Source: Pseudomonas sp. SDI (GTDB lineage: Bacteria; Pseudomonadota; Gammaproteobacteria; Pseudomonadales; Pseudomonadaceae). From it: a stretch of DNA of 64,000 nucleotides. Below the pieces are notes generated by a model, which worked only from the letters and a program-made list of their open reading frames with translations, was not told the DNA's origin and searched no databases. This document shows, piece by piece, positions 28,730-37,707 of this stretch; within the stretch, counting starts at the first letter, position 1; each line of letters starts with the position of its first letter. A program made the translations under genes and the position numbers. The stretch covers positions 231,773-295,772 of the forward strand of contig NZ_QETK01000001.1 of the NCBI RefSeq assembly GCF_003105155.1, given 5' to 3'.

Positions 28730-28828
28730 CCACCGACTCCCTGCACAACCTGATTTCAACGTGGCGTGCATTGTTTCAGCCCGCAGCCGATTTGGGAACC
28801 GATTGTGGTCAGATGGTCGCCGCGCCGG

Positions 28829-31084
28829 TTACGGCTTGGCAGCGGCGACCGGCTTGTTGAACTGCTCGAGCACTTGCAGGTTGGCCTTGCGCACGCTGTC
28901 GACAAAGCCGGCATACGGCACGTCGGTGATCGCCACCAGGCCAAAGTGACCGTTTTCGCCATCGAGCAGACGGCCGCTGGCCGGCTGGTCGAGGTACTGG
29001 AACCAGTGCGCACCGACAATCGATGGCTCAGCCGCCGCCGCCTTGAGGAACGCCGCATAGGCCGGGCCACGGTCTTCCTCGCGGGCCACTTCCATCGGCC
29101 CCGGACCGAACGGCCCACGGTCACGCGAGCCGAACTGGAATTCGGACACCAGCACCGGCTTGTTCAGCGCCGCCAACTGGGCGAAGTCGTAACCGTCCTG
29201 CGGTGTGGGCGCATAGACGTTGAAACTGAGCACGTCGCAGTAGGTGGCGCAGGCCTTGACCGCCTCCGGCGTGCTCACCGCGTAGCGCCCCCCCAGCAAC
29301 AGGTGGTTCGGCGCATGCCATTTCAGCGAGTCGGCAATGGTCTTGAAATAGGTCTCGGCAAACACCTGCTGGAAGTACTGGAAGTCCGCCTCGATTTCCG
29401 GGTGCTCCGGGTTCGGCAACGGCGGCTCGAAGCCTGGGTCTTCCATCAGTTCCCACGCCGGCAGGTCGATACCCCAGGCCTTCGACAGCCCCTGCTGGTT
29501 ACGGTACTTGTCGCGCAGCTGCTTGAGGAAGGCGCGCTTGGCCGGCACGTCGGTGGTCAGGCGCAAGGTGCCGTAGGCCAGCGCATAACGGGCTTTCGGA
29601 TCGTTGCCGGGCGCGGCCCAGGCCAGTTCGTTGTCGGCAAAGTAGCCGATCAGGAACGGGTCGTCGCGGTGGTCACGGGCGGCAATCGCCACCGCGCGCT
29701 CGGTGGCCATGGCAAAGCGCGGGTCGAACGGGTCGGGCATGGCGCCCCACCAGTCCATGCCCGTGCTGATGCTGGTGTAGTCGCCGACGATGGCCAGTGG
29801 CAAGGTGTACGGCAGGCGCTCGGCGGCTTCCAGGGCCGGCTCGCTCCAGTTGCCGAGGGTGTTGAAGCCCCAGGCCTGCAAGCGGTCGAGGCTGTGCGCC
29901 TGCCAGCGGTTCTGGTCGAACACCGCCGGTGGGCACGCCGCGGCCGGTGGCTGGCCCTTGGCGATCGTCTCGGCAGTGGGTGCCAGGCAGGGTTTACTGT
30001 AGGTGCGTTCGAGGTTGGCGGCATAGAAGTCGAACCAGCGGCCCTGGTCGAAATTGCGCCCCTTCGACGAGCCGTTGCCGTCGTGGTTGTTGCCTTCGCC
30101 ATAGAACGGCGCCAGTTGGCTGCCCTCCGGCGGCAGCGCAGTGAACATCGATTCGCGCCCGGCGACATAGGTACGCCCGCCATCGGCGGCCACCGCGTTG
30201 ACGCCCAGCGAGTAGAACGGGTGCCCTTCCGGGGTCACCAGGTACCAGCGCCCCTCATGCTTGTGGGTGCGGAAGAAGCCCTTGGCTTCGAAGGTCTGGC
30301 CGCCAGTGAGGCCGCCGAACTTGTCCAGCTTGAGCTTGCCGCGCTCGGCCAACCAGCCCTTGAGCTGCTGCTGTTCGCGGTTGGCGGCGGCCTTGAGCTG
30401 GTCGTCGCTGGCAATTTTCTCCGGCCAGCGGCCACGGCTGAATTGCCCGAAGCCGTCGATCAGGCCGTTGTAGGCGGCCTTTTGCAGCAGATCGTCGTCC
30501 TGCACGCCGAACCGCTCGATGAGGATGCTTTGCGCCACATTCGGCTTGTGCATCGACAGGGTCACCGAGACCACCTGCTTGAGGTCCAGCTCCCCGGCGC
30601 TGCTGGTCAGCAGCAGGCGCTGGCCTTCGTGCACCCACGGCATCGGCGGGCCGACGCGCATGCCCTGGCTCAGCGGCGAACTGGCGGTCAGCGGCACCAG
30701 CACTGTTTGCGCCGGGCCGGCCGGCAGGTCGATGCGGCTGACCAGGGTTTTACCGTCGGCGCTGAGCACCGTCACCTCCACGGTCAACGCCCAGTCCATG
30801 CCACTTTGCAGGCGCAGGGTCATGGCGCTGGCAGCGGACCAGTCCCACACCCCGGTTTGCGGGCTCAGGCGCAGGCTCGGGCGCTCGACCGGGTTGAATA
30901 CCACGCGACGCAGCACCTCGCCTTGCGCCGTCTGCTCGGCGTTGTATTGCGGCAGGCTGGCATCCTCGGTCACCACGTTGACCACGGCGGCCGGGCGGAC
31001 GAAGTTGAACAGCGTCTGCTGGCCAGCCAGCAACGGCGAGCTGAACAGCAGTGCGAGTACGGCAGGCAGGGTACGGCGCAACAT
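28829..31084 (-). CDS. Secreted GH50-like glycoside hydrolase (beta-agarase related)
   Basis: A 751-residue protein with signal peptide MLRRTLPAVLALLFSSPLLA. An N-terminal carbohydrate-binding-like domain (to about residue 250) precedes a TIM-barrel catalytic part. That part has FYSLGVNAVAADGG, FNTLGNWSEPALEA, FLIGYFADNELAW (acid/base Glu near 485) and PVLVSEFQFGSRDRG (nucleophile Glu near 650), the pattern of GH50 beta-agarases and related exo-galactosidases. The natural substrate is not known; an exopolysaccharide or plant galactan is possible. AAGGAG lies about 11 bases upstream of the ATG. Confidence 0.83.
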   Translation of the reverse strand: MLRRTLPAVLALLFSSPLLAGQQTLFNFVRPAAVVNVVTEDASLPQYNAEQTAQGEVLRRVVFNPVERPSLRLSPQTGVWDWSAASAMTLRLQSGMDWALTVEVTVLSADGKTLVSRIDLPAGPAQTVLVPLTASSPLSQGMRVGPPMPWVHEGQRLLLTSSAGELDLKQVVSVTLSMHKPNVAQSILIERFGVQDDDLLQKAAYNGLIDGFGQFSRGRWPEKIASDDQLKAAANREQQQLKGWLAERGKLKLDKFGGLTGGQTFEAKGFFRTHKHEGRWYLVTPEGHPFYSLGVNAVAADGGRTYVAGRESMFTALPPEGSQLAPFYGEGNNHDGNGSSKGRNFDQGRWFDFYAANLERTYSKPCLAPTAETIAKGQPPAAACPPAVFDQNRWQAHSLDRLQAWGFNTLGNWSEPALEAAERLPYTLPLAIVGDYTSISTGMDWWGAMPDPFDPRFAMATERAVAIAARDHRDDPFLIGYFADNELAWAAPGNDPKARYALAYGTLRLTTDVPAKRAFLKQLRDKYRNQQGLSKAWGIDLPAWELMEDPGFEPPLPNPEHPEIEADFQYFQQVFAETYFKTIADSLKWHAPNHLLLGGRYAVSTPEAVKACATYCDVLSFNVYAPTPQDGYDFAQLAALNKPVLVSEFQFGSRDRGPFGPGPMEVAREEDRGPAYAAFLKAAAAEPSIVGAHWFQYLDQPASGRLLDGENGHFGLVAITDVPYAGFVDSVRKANLQVLEQFNKPVAAAKP

Positions 31085-31165
31085 AGGGCTGGAGTTCTCC
31101 TTGAAGGCCCGGTCGGGCCTTGATCTCACTGATAGACAACACCTCGGTGCATTCCGCTCCGAGGG

Positions 31166-33310
31166 TCAGGAAATTTCCCGGCGGAACGGCGGCAACGCAT
31201 TGAGGATAGCCTTGCCGTAGCGCTGGGTGACGACTCGGCGATCGAGCAGGGTGATGGTGCCGCGGTCCTCCTCGGTACGCAGCAGCCGCCCGCAGGCCTG
31301 GATCAGGCGCAGCGAGGCATCGGGTACGGCAATTTCCATGAACGGATTGCCACCGCGCGCTTCGATCCACTCGGCCAGGGCCGCTTCGACCGGGTCGTCG
31401 GGCACCGCAAAGGGGATCTTGGCGATCACCACGTGCTCGCAATAGGCCCCCGGCAGGTCCACCCCTTCGGCGAAGCTGGCCAGGCCGAACAGCACGCTGG
31501 AATCGCCGCCATCGACCCGCGCCTTGTGCTTGTTGAGGGTTTCCTGCTTGGACAGGTTGCCCTGGATGAACACCTGCTTGCGCCAGTCGCGGTCGAGGCC
31601 GTCGAACACATCCTGCATCTGCTTGCGCGACGAGAACAACACCAGCGAGCCGCGCGAACCTTCGACCAGCGCCGGCAGGTCGCGGATGATCGCTGCGGTG
31701 TGGGCAGCGGCATCGCGCGGGTCGGCGCGCAGGTCGGGCACCCGCAGCACGCCGGCGTCGACGTGGTGGAACGGGCTCGGCACCACCGCCGTCACGGCGT
31801 CGCGCGGCAGGCCGGCACGCATGCGGAAACGGTCGAATTTACCCAGGGCCGTCAGCGTCGCCGAGGTTACCAGAGCGCCATGGGCGACATTCCACAGGTT
31901 GCGCCGGAGCATTTCCGCGGCCAGGATCGGGCTGGCGTTGACCTCGATGTCGAACAGCGCGCCCGTTTCGGCCAGGGTCAGCCAGCGTGCCATCGGCGGG
32001 CTGTCTTCCGGGTCTTCGGCGGTGAACGCGGTCCACAGCTCCCAGTTGCCCTGGGCGCGCACCAACAGGCTGCCGAACAACGGGTACCACTCTTCGGCCT
32101 GGTGGCTGGCGATGCCGATGTTGTTCTCGCCGTCCATGCCTTCCTTGAGCAGGTCGGTCAGACGGGTGAACAGGTCGTTGAGGCGGCCGAAGCCTTTTTT
32201 CAGTTCCAGGCCCATTTCGCGTATGTGCTCGGGCACCACCCCACCGACGAAGCGATGGCGCGGCCGCTCACGGCCCTCCATGTCTTCGCCGGGGCGGAAG
32301 TCGGCCACCTGCTCGCAGGCAGCGAACATGAACTGCTGTTGATCCTTGATTTCGCGAGCCAGTTCCGGCACCTGCTCGATCCACTTGCCGAGGTCGCCCG
32401 GCAGCGGGTGCTGGGCGAGCAGCTTGGTCAGGTTCTTGGCGGTGCTTTCCAGCCAGTCGGAGGTGGAGCGCAGGCGGCTGTAATGGGCGAAGTGGCCGAT
32501 GGCCTTGTCGGGCAGGTGGTGGCCTTCGTCGAACACGTAGATGGTGTCGCGCGGGTCGGGCAGCACGGCGCCACCGCCCAGGGCCAGGTCGGCCAGGACC
32601 ATGTCGTGGTTGGTGACGATTACATCGACCTTGCCCATGCCTTCACGGGCCTTGTAGAAGGTGCACTGGCCGAAGTTCGGGCAATGGCGGCCGGTGCACT
32701 GACTGTGATCGGTGGTAACGCGGGACCAGTCCTGGTCCTCCAGGGCGACGGGCCAGCTGTCGCGGTCGCCGTCCCATTTATTCCCGGCAAGCTTCTCGAT
32801 CATGCTGGTGAACAGCTTCTGGCTGGCCTCATCCACTTCGATCTTGAAGCCTTCTTCGGCGAACAGCTGGGCGGTGGCGGTTTGTGCGTGACCTTCCTGC
32901 AGCAGCACGTCGAGCTTGGACAGGCACAGGTAGCGACCACGGCCCTTGGCCAGGGCGAAGCTGAAGTTCAGGCCGCTGTTGCGCATCAGGTCCGGCAGGT
33001 CCTTGAATACGATCTGTTCCTGCAGGGCGACGGTGGCGGTGGCGATCACCAGGCGCTTGCCGGCAGCCTTGGCCGCCGGAATCGAGGCGAGGCTGTAGGC
33101 CACGGTTTTACCGGTGCCGGTACCGGCCTCGACCGCAACCACGGCCGGCTCGCCGTCGCGCCGACCTTCGTCGTCGACCGCGATATCGCCGAGCACCTTC
33201 GCCACTTCGGCGATCATCAGGCGCTGGCCATAGCGGGGTTTCAAGCGCTTGGCTTCGAGAAAACGCGAGTAGGCGCCCTGAATCTGGGATTTGAGTTCGT
33301 TGCTGATCAT
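31166..33310 (-). CDS. dinG: ATP-dependent DNA helicase DinG
   Basis: A 714-residue XPD/Rad3-like 5'-3' helicase that resolves R-loops and D-loops. Walker A is EAGTGTGKT near residue 60, and the Fe-S cysteines are in CTGRHCPNFGQC near 203-214 with an earlier CLSKLD. The DEAH-like box is FDEGHH near 255, and helicase motif VI is QACGRLLRTEEDRG near 665. Length matches E. coli DinG (716). It is divergent from the CopD-like gene. Confidence 0.94.
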   Translation of the reverse strand: MISNELKSQIQGAYSRFLEAKRLKPRYGQRLMIAEVAKVLGDIAVDDEGRRDGEPAVVAVEAGTGTGKTVAYSLASIPAAKAAGKRLVIATATVALQEQIVFKDLPDLMRNSGLNFSFALAKGRGRYLCLSKLDVLLQEGHAQTATAQLFAEEGFKIEVDEASQKLFTSMIEKLAGNKWDGDRDSWPVALEDQDWSRVTTDHSQCTGRHCPNFGQCTFYKAREGMGKVDVIVTNHDMVLADLALGGGAVLPDPRDTIYVFDEGHHLPDKAIGHFAHYSRLRSTSDWLESTAKNLTKLLAQHPLPGDLGKWIEQVPELAREIKDQQQFMFAACEQVADFRPGEDMEGRERPRHRFVGGVVPEHIREMGLELKKGFGRLNDLFTRLTDLLKEGMDGENNIGIASHQAEEWYPLFGSLLVRAQGNWELWTAFTAEDPEDSPPMARWLTLAETGALFDIEVNASPILAAEMLRRNLWNVAHGALVTSATLTALGKFDRFRMRAGLPRDAVTAVVPSPFHHVDAGVLRVPDLRADPRDAAAHTAAIIRDLPALVEGSRGSLVLFSSRKQMQDVFDGLDRDWRKQVFIQGNLSKQETLNKHKARVDGGDSSVLFGLASFAEGVDLPGAYCEHVVIAKIPFAVPDDPVEAALAEWIEARGGNPFMEIAVPDASLRLIQACGRLLRTEEDRGTITLLDRRVVTQRYGKAILNALPPFRREIS

Positions 33311-33407
33311 GGTATCGGGGCGCCCGGAGGGCTGGATAAATTTTCAGTGTTTCGTGTGGGCCGCTATCATACCCCGCTATTGCCCCTTGCGCCGAACGGA
33401 GTTCCCG

Positions 33408-33872
33408 ATGACTGCTTTTGCCCTCCCCTACAGCCTGCATGTTCTGGCCGCCCTGATCTGGGTCGGGGGGATGTTCTTCGCCTGGCTGGTGCTGCGTCCG
33501 GCGGCGGTGGTAGCCCTGGAGGGGCCGGCTCGCCTGCGCCTCTGGGTAGAAGTGTTTCAGCGTTTTTTCGGCTGGGTCTGGGTGGCCGTGGTGGTGCTGG
33601 CGGTGAGCGGGGTGGCGATGATTCACCTGCACTTCAGCGGCTTCGAGACGGCGCCAAAGTACGTGCAGGTGATGATCGGCGGGTTTATCGCGATGGTCGC
33701 GCTGTTCATCCGGGTGCAGTCGTTGCTGCTGCCGGAGCTGCGCAAGGCGGTGGGCAGCGAAGACTGGCCGGCCGGCGCTGGCGTGATGGCACGGATTCGA
33801 CGGGTGGTGGGGATCAACCTGTTGCTGGGGGTGGCGGTTGTGCTGGTGGCGGCTTCCCGGGCGGTGATCTGA
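33408..33872 (+). CDS. CopD-domain membrane protein
   Basis: A 154-residue protein with four hydrophobic helices (HVLAALIWVGGMFFAWLVLR; WVAVVVLAVSGVAMIHL; VMIGGFIAMVALFI; INLLLGVAVVLVAA). It matches the CopD copper-resistance domain, with conserved histidines at HVLAALIW and IHLHF. CGGAG precedes the ATG. It stands alone without copC or other copper genes, so a copper role is unproven; a heme-related DUF2269-like role is an alternative. Confidence 0.82.
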   Translation: MTAFALPYSLHVLAALIWVGGMFFAWLVLRPAAVVALEGPARLRLWVEVFQRFFGWVWVAVVVLAVSGVAMIHLHFSGFETAPKYVQVMIGGFIAMVALFIRVQSLLLPELRKAVGSEDWPAGAGVMARIRRVVGINLLLGVAVVLVAASRAVI

Positions 33873-33903
33873 GGACCGCTCCCGCATGGATCACCTGACG
33901 CCA

Positions 33904-33928
33904 TGTGGGAGCGGGCTCGTCCCGCGCT
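33904..33928. repeat. Single REP unit
   Basis: TGTGGGAGCGGGCTCGTCCC with the following GCG is a single REP copy just after the CopD-like gene. Confidence 0.7.
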
Positions 33929-33939
33929 GCTTTTGGGTG

Positions 33940-34698
33940 TTACAGCCGTTGCACCGTCAACTCCCCAGCCGCCCCGGCCAAGCCGGGTTGCCCCGGCTGT
34001 CCGGCGCGCCCGGCAGCGCCAGCATCGGTACGATAGAGCCAGCAGCCCTTGCTCGCCCCGCCGGCGCCCGGTTTGCCCGCAGCCCCCGGCGCACCCGGTG
34101 CGCCACCTTCGAGACGAACCTTGATCTGCTCGGCCGGATAGCCCGCCGGCAACAGCAGCCGCACCCGACCGCCCGGTGCGCCATTGTGCCCGTCGCCACC
34201 GTTGTCGCCATTGAAGCCGCGCGACGCCTGGCCCCAGGTGCAACCAGCGGCCTCGCCATTGGCGCCATCCAACCCGGCATAGCCCGGCGCACCGGCGCCT
34301 CCACGGGCATCGATCGATAACTGCGGTGCCTGCAACGCAGCCACCTTCAATTGCAGCGTGCGCCCCGGCCGCGCCGGCTTCTCGTAGGTGCCTGGCGACC
34401 CGTGCGCGGCAATCTCGCTGCCCGCGCCCAGTTGCGCCCGGCCCACCTCGATACGTAGCTCATTGTCGGCCGGCACCACGGCGATCCGTGCATCCTGGCC
34501 CAGGTGCAGCTCATCGACCGTCAGCTCGACCAGGCTCGCCGGCAGCAGCAGGGTTGCCGAATCTGCCACGTCAAGCCGCTGCAGGTGCACCACGCTGGTC
34601 GTGTTCGGCAAACGCAACAGCGAGTGCGATGCCACGCTGATCGCATCGGCCAGGGCCAACGGGCTGAACAGTGCCGCCAGCAGAATCCATTTACGCAT
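33940..34698 (-). CDS. Secreted collagen-like protein
   Basis: A 252-residue protein with signal peptide MRKWILLAALFSPLALADA. Residues of about 20-125 form a beta-rich domain (LLLPASLVELTVDELHLGQD). Residues of about 130-245 hold interrupted Gly-X-Y repeats such as GAGAPGYAGLDGANGEA, GFNGDNGGDGHNGAPGG, GAPGAPGAAGKPGAGG and GRAGQPGQPGLAGAAG. Two cysteines (GCTWG, GCWLY) interrupt them. AGGAGG precedes the ATG. The first eight bases overlap the upstream DUF1145 gene, so the two are coupled. Confidence 0.82.
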   Translation of the reverse strand: MRKWILLAALFSPLALADAISVASHSLLRLPNTTSVVHLQRLDVADSATLLLPASLVELTVDELHLGQDARIAVVPADNELRIEVGRAQLGAGSEIAAHGSPGTYEKPARPGRTLQLKVAALQAPQLSIDARGGAGAPGYAGLDGANGEAAGCTWGQASRGFNGDNGGDGHNGAPGGRVRLLLPAGYPAEQIKVRLEGGAPGAPGAAGKPGAGGASKGCWLYRTDAGAAGRAGQPGQPGLAGAAGELTVQRL

Positions 34699-34966
34699 GC
34701 TTGGCCTCCTGGCGCGGCGCCGGAATCGATTGAATATGGAAGATCCCCACCAGCAGGATCTGCAGGCGGTCGAACCAGCGGTGGCTGCGCTCGCGCAGGC
34801 AGGCATTGAACAGCAGCACTTCCAGCACGTGCAGCGTCAACAACGCCGCAGCAGCCGCATTGATAAGCAGATGAAAGGGTTTGTCTGCCGGCATCAGCAG
34901 ATTCACCAGCACGACCCACCAGAAGACCACCGTCAGGGCTTTACCCAGCCCCCACAACGCTTTCAT
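34691..34966 (-). CDS. DUF1145 family membrane protein
   Basis: A 91-residue protein with two or three hydrophobic helices: ALTVVFWWVVLVNLLMP, FHLLINAAAAALLTLHVLEV and a C-terminal ILLVGIFHIQSIP. The layout matches DUF1145, of unknown function. The start at 34966 follows AAGGGG and is better than the longer frame from 35032. The gene overlaps the collagen-like gene by eight bases. Confidence 0.82.
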   Translation of the reverse strand: MKALWGLGKALTVVFWWVVLVNLLMPADKPFHLLINAAAAALLTLHVLEVLLFNACLRERSHRWFDRLQILLVGIFHIQSIPAPRQEAKHA

Positions 34967-35068
34967 AAGTGCCCCTTGCGATTTTTTATAGTTGGCAGCC
35001 CGCCCGTCGAGCGCGGGCAGTGCCTGCAACATAAACCACAGGCACCACCGGCGGCCAGCCCGCCGCCA

Positions 35069-35788
35069 TCAGTTGAGGTGCAGGTCTACGCGGCGATTTT
35101 GCGCGCGCCCGGCATCGGTTTCGTTATCGGCCACCGGCTCGCTCTCGCCCTTGCCCTGGCTGGTGACCTTCTGCGGCGACAGGCCCTGCCCGATCAGGTA
35201 CTCGGCAACGCTGCTGGCACGGCGTTCGGACAGCGCCTGGTTATAAGCGTCGGTACCCTTGCTGTCAGTATGCCCGATGACCTTGATCCGGCTCACCGAA
35301 GGGTTGTTGAGCTTGTCCAGCAGCCCTTGCAGTTGCTGCTTGGCGGCGGACGTCAGCTCGGCAGAGTCGAAGGCAAACAGCACGTTGCCCTGGTCGCTGA
35401 GGGTGATGACTTCCGGGGTGGCCTCGGGCGCGGGCGCCTTCTGCGTCGCCGGGTACTGCGGCAATGGGCAACCGGTATGGCTGACCGGGGTATTGGCCGG
35501 GGTGTCCGGGCAGCGGTCACGACGGTCGAAGACGCCATCGCCATCTTCGTCGCCGTCCTGCGCGTAGCAGATCAGGCCGCCGGCTACGGCACCAGCCAGC
35601 GCCCCGCCACCGGCCCAGGCGGAACTTTCGATTGCACCCAATCCGCCACCAACCAGGCCGCCGAGCAGGCTGCAGATGGGCCAGGTCCTTTGGTTGAGTG
35701 GCGCGCTGCCATCGCTGTGGGTGGCACAACCGGAGAGCAGGCTGCCGGCCAACAGCAGGGGAAGCGCGGCTTTGCTGAATACACTCAT
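35069..35788 (-). CDS. OmpA-domain lipoprotein with TSP3 repeat (copy 1)
   Basis: A 239-residue lipoprotein: signal peptide MSVFSKAALPLLLAGSLLSGC with lipobox LSGC. A glycine-zipper segment GGLVGGGLGAIESSAWAG follows, then the calcium-binding thrombospondin-3 repeat DGDEDGDGVFDRRDRCPDTP. A C-terminal OmpA peptidoglycan-binding domain completes it (HTDSKGTDAYNQALSERRA, DAGRAQNRRVDLHL). It anchors the outer membrane to peptidoglycan. The next gene upstream is a close paralogue, so this is a tandem duplication. AGGAG precedes the ATG. Confidence 0.9.
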   Translation of the reverse strand: MSVFSKAALPLLLAGSLLSGCATHSDGSAPLNQRTWPICSLLGGLVGGGLGAIESSAWAGGGALAGAVAGGLICYAQDGDEDGDGVFDRRDRCPDTPANTPVSHTGCPLPQYPATQKAPAPEATPEVITLSDQGNVLFAFDSAELTSAAKQQLQGLLDKLNNPSVSRIKVIGHTDSKGTDAYNQALSERRASSVAEYLIGQGLSPQKVTSQGKGESEPVADNETDAGRAQNRRVDLHLN

Positions 35789-35877
35789 TGCTAATGCTCC
35801 TGTGTCACCGGCCTCTACCGGTAACACAGGAGTAAAGACCGGCCTGCGGCACTTCTCAAGCAGCAGGCCGACGTTGC

Positions 35878-36567
35878 CTAGCGCTCGATACGGATCTCGG
35901 TACGGCGGTTCTGCGCCCGACCATCCTCGGTCTTGTTGTCGGCCACTGGCTGGCTTTCGCCGGCACCACGCACCGAAACGAAGCTGGCGCGCGGCACGCC
36001 GCTACCGATCAGGTAGTCGGTGACCGAATGCGCACGACGTTCCGAGAGTTTCTGATTATAGGCATCCGAGCCACGGCTGTCGGTATGCCCGGTCACGCTC
36101 AGCCTGGCACTTGGCGCTTCCTGTTTCAGCCGGGTGGCGATGGTGTTCAGGCGTTCCTTGTCGGCGCTGGTGAGCTTGGCCGAGTCGAAGTGGAAGTGCA
36201 CATCGCGGATGACGATGGTTTCCTCCTTGACCACCACGACCTCTTCCACCACCGGCGCGGCCAGCGGGCAGCCGGTGGCATCGACTGGGGTCCCGCGCGG
36301 TGTGCCAGGGCACTTGTCGCGGCTATCCGGAACGCCATCGCCGTCCTCGTCGCCATCGCCGTGGACCCAGCAATAGCCCGCCGCCAGGCCACCGCCGAGC
36401 AACGCGCCCCAGCCAGCCCAGCTCGAGCTTTCGATCGCGCCCAATGCTGCGCCACCTACACCCCCGACGGCAGCACACTTCGGCCAGTCGGTTTTTTGCA
36501 AACCTGCACAACCAGTCAACACGCTGGTTAGCAGAACCAGAGGTAATGCTGTGCGTACAATGCTCAT
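35878..36567 (-). CDS. OmpA-domain lipoprotein with TSP3 repeat (copy 2)
   Basis: A 229-residue paralogue of the neighbouring gene with the same order of parts: lipoprotein signal MSIVRTALPLVLLTSVLTGC, zipper VGGVGGAALGAIESSSWAG, TSP3 repeat DGDEDGDGVPDSRDKCPGTP, and OmpA domain with HTDSRGSDAYNQKLSERRAH and RAQNRRTEIRI. A valine/glutamate linker VVEEVVVVKEETIVIR is specific to this copy. AAGGAG precedes the ATG. The 89-base gap to copy 1 suggests separate translation signals but possible co-transcription. Confidence 0.9.
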   Translation of the reverse strand: MSIVRTALPLVLLTSVLTGCAGLQKTDWPKCAAVGGVGGAALGAIESSSWAGWGALLGGGLAAGYCWVHGDGDEDGDGVPDSRDKCPGTPRGTPVDATGCPLAAPVVEEVVVVKEETIVIRDVHFHFDSAKLTSADKERLNTIATRLKQEAPSARLSVTGHTDSRGSDAYNQKLSERRAHSVTDYLIGSGVPRASFVSVRGAGESQPVADNKTEDGRAQNRRTEIRIER

Positions 36568-36726
36568 TTTGTTGCTTCTCCTTGGGGGAATCGGTGCAAA
36601 ACCGATGCTCTGGGAGTAAAGACCGCGCCTCCCATCTCCGCCAGCAATAAGCCATGAGGCAATTGCCCTGCCTCTATGCCTACGCGTGCGGGACAGCTAG
36701 TCTTGAGCTTCTGACGAGGATCTTCG

Positions 36727-37221
36727 ATGACTGAAAGCTTTTCTTCGCGTACACCGCAGCAGGCACTCGCCGCCCTGCTGGCCCAGCATGCGCCGCAACG
36801 TCTGCTGCTGGTGGGTAGCCAGTTCCCAGCCCTGGCGGCCTTCGCCACAGCGCATCCGCAGGTGGAAATCGCCGTGACCGCGCCCGGCCCGTTGCCGGCC
36901 GCGCTGGCGGCCCAGCGCTTCGACCTGGCCTTGCTGGTCGACTGCCTGGAGCACCTGCCCAAGCGCGACGGCCTGGAACTGCTCGGCGGTATTCGCAACC
37001 TCAATGCCAGCCGGGTCGCGGTGCTGGCCGACCTGAGCGCCTGCGGCTGGCAGGACACCGATTTCTATGCGCTGGCCTTGCAGGCCAACGAACGCTTTCA
37101 ACGCGACGAACAGACCTTGAGCCTGTTCACCTATGATCTACGTGACTACAAGCAGGTCCCGGACTGGTTGAATGCCAAGTTCTGGGCCAACCCGCAAAAT
37201 TTCGGCAAGTACTGGTGGTGA
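36727..37221 (+). CDS. DUF6231 family protein
   Basis: A 164-residue soluble protein. It has a Rossmann-like look ([36 protein letters not shown]), which recalls a methyltransferase core lacking an obvious SAM glycine motif. The end is rich in aromatics ([17 protein letters not shown]). I place it in DUF6231 from memory of Pseudomonas annotation. GAGGA precedes the ATG. It starts a run of four closely spaced genes, with ychJ four bases downstream. Confidence 0.72.
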   Translation: MTESFSSRTPQQALAALLAQHAPQRLLLVGSQFPALAAFATAHPQVEIAVTAPGPLPAALAAQRFDLALLVDCLEHLPKRDGLELLGGIRNLNASRVAVLADLSACGWQDTDFYALALQANERFQRDEQTLSLFTYDLRDYKQVPDWLNAKFWANPQNFGKYWW

Positions 37222-37225
37222 TGCA

Positions 37226-37702
37226 ATGAGTGTTTCGGTTTGCCCGTGTGGCAGCGGCAACCTGCTGGATGCCTGCTGCGGGCACTATCACGCCGGCCAT
37301 CCGGCCCCCGACGCCCAGGCGCTGATGCGCTCGCGCTACAGCGCCTACGTGCTGGGCCTGATCGACTACCTGGTGGCGACCACCCTGCCGGTGCAGCAGG
37401 ACCGTCTGGACCGCGCCGGGATTGCCGCCTGGAGTGCCCAGAGCACCTGGCTGGGGCTGCAGGTGGAAGCGGCGGAAGTGTTCGGCGGCCAACCCGAGCA
37501 TGCCTTCGTGACCTTTACCGCACGCTGGCACGACCTCGACGGCGAGCACAGCCATCGCGAGCGCTCGGCCTTCGTCCAGCACGCCGGCCACTGGTACTTC
37601 ATCGACCCAACGGTGGGCCTCAAGGCCAACCGCAACGACGCCTGTCCGTGCGCCAGCGGGCAGAAATTCAAGAAATGCTGCGCCAGTTACGTGGGTAGCT
37701 AG
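37226..37702 (+). CDS. ychJ: YchJ family SEC-C protein
   Basis: A 158-residue UPF0225/YchJ protein. It has a SEC-C zinc motif at each end, [13 protein letters not shown] near residue 6 and [13 protein letters not shown] near 140, around an NTF2-like core ([19 protein letters not shown]). The ATG at 37226 follows the previous stop by four bases. Function is not established; SEC-C motifs bind zinc and often mark ribosome- or secretion-associated proteins. Confidence 0.9.
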   Translation: MSVSVCPCGSGNLLDACCGHYHAGHPAPDAQALMRSRYSAYVLGLIDYLVATTLPVQQDRLDRAGIAAWSAQSTWLGLQVEAAEVFGGQPEHAFVTFTARWHDLDGEHSHRERSAFVQHAGHWYFIDPTVGLKANRNDACPCASGQKFKKCCASYVGS

Positions 37703-37707
37703 CGCTC

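Noticed and set aside
31433..33898. 821-codon plus-strand frame opposite dinG
   Set aside because: Shadow frame, rich in Val, Ala, Gly and Gln with no domain; dinG motifs are intact on the minus strand.
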